64,000 nt of DNA, from NCBI RefSeq assembly GCF_013248975.1, contig NZ_JABRWH010000001.1, forward strand, positions 1,116,001 through 1,180,000, given 5' to 3'. The notes under the pieces were generated by a model, which made no database searches, had not been told where the DNA came from, and worked only from the letters and a program-made list of their open reading frames with translations. Shown in pieces: positions 61,491 through 64,000 of the stretch. Source of the stretch: Neobacillus endophyticus. GTDB lineage: Bacteria > Bacillota > Bacilli > Bacillales > Cytobacillaceae. How positions within the stretch are numbered: the stretch's first letter is position 1; every line of letters begins with the position of its first letter. A program made the position numbers and the translations under genes.

Positions 61491-63422
61491 TTAAATAATA
61501 TTTTTTAGAAATCGTCCTACGATTAAGGTTCGAAATAAAATATTGTAGTCATAATCGTTATATTGTTCAGGCTGAGGACCTTGCTCCCCCTTCTTAATCG
61601 CAGCTTGTAAACTTCCGTGGTCAAAAAAGTCTCGCAAGCGATCATCCTGGCCAATCCGTTTTACCTCATCGATAAAACTTTCCCACATCGGAATCATCCG
61701 ATACACCCAATCTGCTGCTTGAGCCCCCATCACGCGATGATTCATGCGAACTGCCTCAGGCAGAGTATTTGCCGTTGCCCTTCGAATGAGCGCTCGGTCA
61801 GAGCCATTTTGAACATATTGAGTTTCTGGTATCGCTAAACAAAAACGGACGACGCGAAGGTCATTCGTTGGATCCCGCTTCCACAGACCGTACCGCAATG
61901 ATAGTTTACTATCGAGCGTATGACCGGAATTCCAATAAACGTTTTTCTCATAAATGATCTGTCGCTGTCTAATAAAATCCATCGGGGCAAACCAGCCAGA
62001 TTCATCAAATCCCGCTTCTTTTAATTTTTCAAACACTCTTGTCCGTTCAGCAAAACCATTACTGATCAGTCTGGTTGGTTCAGGGGGAGTTTGTTCCGAA
62101 TTAAGAACAGGAAAACCTAATTTAGCAATGTAGTTCAACTGCTGAGACTTTGAACCGCCAACTTTTTGGTTATAAGACTGAAATTCCTTTAAAAAACGGA
62201 ACCACTTGAATTTTTTTAATAGATGGGCATAGTAATCCATCGCATTACCCCAGGAAATGGTGAAATTCCCTTTCTCTCCATTAAGGAGGATACCAACATC
62301 GTGATCATGTGCTTTTTCAAAAATCCCCTTTGTCCAAAAAGAGTTTTGTAAAAACTTGTACGGCATTTCCATAACGTTTAATAAGGAATCCACCTCAAGA
62401 TACGAGTTTTTCCCTTCAAAATGCTCATAATGATCAATGACTCCACCGACAAAATCGACCGTTTTTTTAATATATGGACTTTCATCCGGCAGTAGATAGT
62501 TAGGTGTGTAACCAATAAAATCCCTTGAAGCAACATAACTAAACGTGTGTAATCGTTTACTATTTCGCTTTAGTGTTTTTGCCGCAAAACCAACAACCGA
62601 ACCGGAATCCAGTCCCCCACTTAAATAAGACCCAATTTGGCGGTTTGTCCTCAACCTCGCATCCACTGCCTTTTGGAATACATCCTGAAAGGCTTCTACG
62701 TATTCTTCATCTGTTTTAAAGCGAATAGCCTCTTTTGGTATGAAGCTATCATACCTTGCAAGCTTTATTTGTTGTTTTGAAATCGTGATACTGTGAAACG
62801 GCGGTATTTGCTTGATGTGCTGATACGGCGTCATATGTGAATCAATAGAATCGGTAAATCCGGTGATCGCCAAAAATTCAGCAAGCCATTGTTCGTTTAA
62901 TTCTTTCTTGAAACCTTGTAAGGAAAGTAATGGTTCAATTGTTGTACTGAAGGCAAATCTTGTTGGATCATTGTAATAATAAAGAGTGCGATATCCTGAT
63001 GGATCTCTAGCACCAAAAAGCTGTTGGTGCTGCTCGTCCCAAATCATAAAGGCAAAGTCACCAAGTAAATATTTTGGCGTTTCCTTTCCCCACTTATAGT
63101 AGGCCAAGAGAATGAGTTCACTATCGGTTATATGAATTTGATTGGATGGAGCAACTTGTAATTTTTCAAATAACTCGGCTCGATTATCAATAATTGCGTC
63201 CGCAGTGATGGTACATTGCCGATTTGGATCATAAAGCGGTAGGATTTCACCAACCGATTCGGGAGTAATCCATTGCCCGTGGCAACCAAGAAACACCTTT
63301 TCGGAATGCCAAGTGTGAATCTGATCCGCCGGGAATTGCTGCAAGCATTGCATCATGGCATGACCATGCCTATAATCAACCAGTTGTTCATTTCTTTGAA
63401 AAATTCCTGTAATTGCACTCAT
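61491..63422 (-). CDS. Lasso cyclase (C protein, asparagine synthetase-like)
   Basis: 643 aa. The N-terminal 200 residues keep the glutamine amidotransferase fold (FAFMIWDEQHQQLFGARDPS) but begin Met-Ser instead of Met-Cys, so the glutaminase nucleophile is missing, as in lasso cyclases. The ATP-pyrophosphatase motif GSYLSGGLDSGSVVGFA is at 264-280. It adenylates the Asp side chain at core position 9 and closes the ring with the amine of residue 1. ATG at 63422 behind TAGGAGAACA. It is the first gene of the operon; the precursor starts 15 bases after its stop. Confidence 0.92.
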   Translation of the reverse strand: MSAITGIFQRNEQLVDYRHGHAMMQCLQQFPADQIHTWHSEKVFLGCHGQWITPESVGEILPLYDPNRQCTITADAIIDNRAELFEKLQVAPSNQIHITDSELILLAYYKWGKETPKYLLGDFAFMIWDEQHQQLFGARDPSGYRTLYYYNDPTRFAFSTTIEPLLSLQGFKKELNEQWLAEFLAITGFTDSIDSHMTPYQHIKQIPPFHSITISKQQIKLARYDSFIPKEAIRFKTDEEYVEAFQDVFQKAVDARLRTNRQIGSYLSGGLDSGSVVGFAAKTLKRNSKRLHTFSYVASRDFIGYTPNYLLPDESPYIKKTVDFVGGVIDHYEHFEGKNSYLEVDSLLNVMEMPYKFLQNSFWTKGIFEKAHDHDVGILLNGEKGNFTISWGNAMDYYAHLLKKFKWFRFLKEFQSYNQKVGGSKSQQLNYIAKLGFPVLNSEQTPPEPTRLISNGFAERTRVFEKLKEAGFDESGWFAPMDFIRQRQIIYEKNVYWNSGHTLDSKLSLRYGLWKRDPTNDLRVVRFCLAIPETQYVQNGSDRALIRRATANTLPEAVRMNHRVMGAQAADWVYRMIPMWESFIDEVKRIGQDDRLRDFFDHGSLQAAIKKGEQGPQPEQYNDYDYNILFRTLIVGRFLKNII

Positions 63423-63593
63423 ATTGTTCTCCTAATATTAGATCAATAGAACTAGAGTAAATGTATTTTATTAGGATAAAGTTCATTCCTCATAGAATAT
63501 GGCTAACATTTTTTATTTTTATAGTACAAAAGAAGTGAGACCCATGCTCTTTAAAAGAATCTTTTTTGTTCTATATAACGTACGATATAATTT

Positions 63594-63622
63594 AATTTAC
63601 CACCCAATTCAACCAACGTCAA
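63594..63622 (-). promoter_or_regulatory. Possible promoter of the lasso operon
   Basis: On the minus strand TTGACG, 17 bases, TAAATT, about 170 bases upstream of the cyclase gene. The leader in between is AT-rich and holds no gene. The -10 is imperfect. Confidence 0.4.
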
Positions 63623-63827
63623 CGATTATTACTCCATATTTCTATGAATTTTAGCAATTTTCACAAAATATTTACAAAAAATGGTTCTCCCAATTTGAAA
63701 AATTATCAAAAATTGATGAAATTGATGGAACTATCAGAATACGGCATATTTAGACGACTAATTTATTACTCTTAAATTAATTTATACCCTATTAAAACTT
63801 ATTTTCTGTGAGATTTTTTTCAAAACT

Positions 63828-64000
63828 TTAAGAATCTCTTCGTACTTTCCTTGTCAATACCAATATAGGACGCAATGGAAAGTATAGGGAGTATAGTGAT
63901 TTAGGTAATCTTAATGTTTGAGCATCCTTATAACTAGGATATATACAATTTATAGCTTTTTTGAGTATTCGGGATCCATTTAATAGTTTGCTAAATTTTA
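63828..64000 (-). CDS. Partial ORF at the window edge
   Basis: The minus strand is open from the window end for about 57 codons to a stop at 63828. It reads KFSKLLNGSRILKKAINCIY, then LPKSLYSLYFPLRPILVLTR and ends KVRRDS. A C-terminus with L-P-x-x-L-x-x-L-Y-x-P-L-R and basic residues would suit several enzyme families, but I cannot name one. The gene could be the one just upstream of the lasso operon. Another frame of the same stretch (SIASYIGIDKESTKRFL) reads a little like a Crp-type HTH end, so the choice of frame is open. Confidence 0.3.
   Translation of the reverse strand, partial: KFSKLLNGSRILKKAINCIYPSYKDAQTLRLPKSLYSLYFPLRPILVLTRKVRRDS

Overview
The window looks like a chromosomal segment of a spore-forming Bacillaceae soil bacterium (Bacillus/Neobacillus-like). 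The reasons are strong AGGAGG ribosome sites, many GTG/TTG starts, a ComK homologue, YvrJ/DUF1659/DUF2922 and DUF2187 proteins, a YesMN-type two-component system, CsaA, a CcpA-type cre site, and an eps-type operon with SinR-like operators and an EAR antitermination RNA. No rRNA, tRNA or CRISPR array was seen.

Layout. (1) 1-9.4 kb: two small genes behind a type I c-di-GMP riboswitch, a TerC-family membrane protein, CutC, a winged-helix protein followed by a 52-bp tandem array of about 22 copies, a soluble chemoreceptor, and a group of small proteins (DUF1659, DUF2922, YvrJ) near an alternative sigma factor. (2) 9.4-20.3 kb: a secreted LysM/SH3/glucosaminidase, a secreted DUF11-repeat protein followed by an unlisted 55-aa ORF that looks like an orphan lasso-peptide precursor, an IS66 remnant, a phage-type beta-helix protein beside a decayed phage structural gene, a frameshifted HTH gene and comK. 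(3) 20.4-43.6 kb: a minus-strand capsule/exopolysaccharide locus. A tyrosine kinase pair (epsA/epsB type) heads it, followed by a vestige of a CpsB/YwqE phosphatase, an EAR RNA, galU, an initiating sugar transferase, GDP-fucose genes (gmd, fcl), six glycosyltransferases, two acyltransferases, Wzy, Wzx, manC, ugd and an LCP ligase. The set predicts a polymer built from UDP-Glc, UDP-GlcA, GDP-Man and GDP-L-Fuc. The central genes are visibly AT-richer than the flanks. (4) 43.6-57.6 kb: small kinases, peptidase E, CsaA, a membrane diguanylate cyclase, a sugar ABC importer with a YesMN-like two-component system, a 21-bp repeat array, and an alpha/beta hydrolase. (5) 57.8-63.6 kb: a complete paeninodin-type lasso peptide cluster in the order C-A-K-B1-B2-D. 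Its 49-aa precursor (61327-61476) is encoded in a gap between the larger genes.

The most notable points are the lasso cluster, with an unusually long predicted core ending in Ser beside an HPr-kinase-like enzyme, and a second leader-like peptide 49 kb away without its own enzymes. Also notable are the EAR RNA with internal terminators downstream, the c-di-GMP riboswitch on uncharacterised genes, and two unrelated tandem repeat arrays. All functional calls rest on motif recognition by eye; no database search was run.
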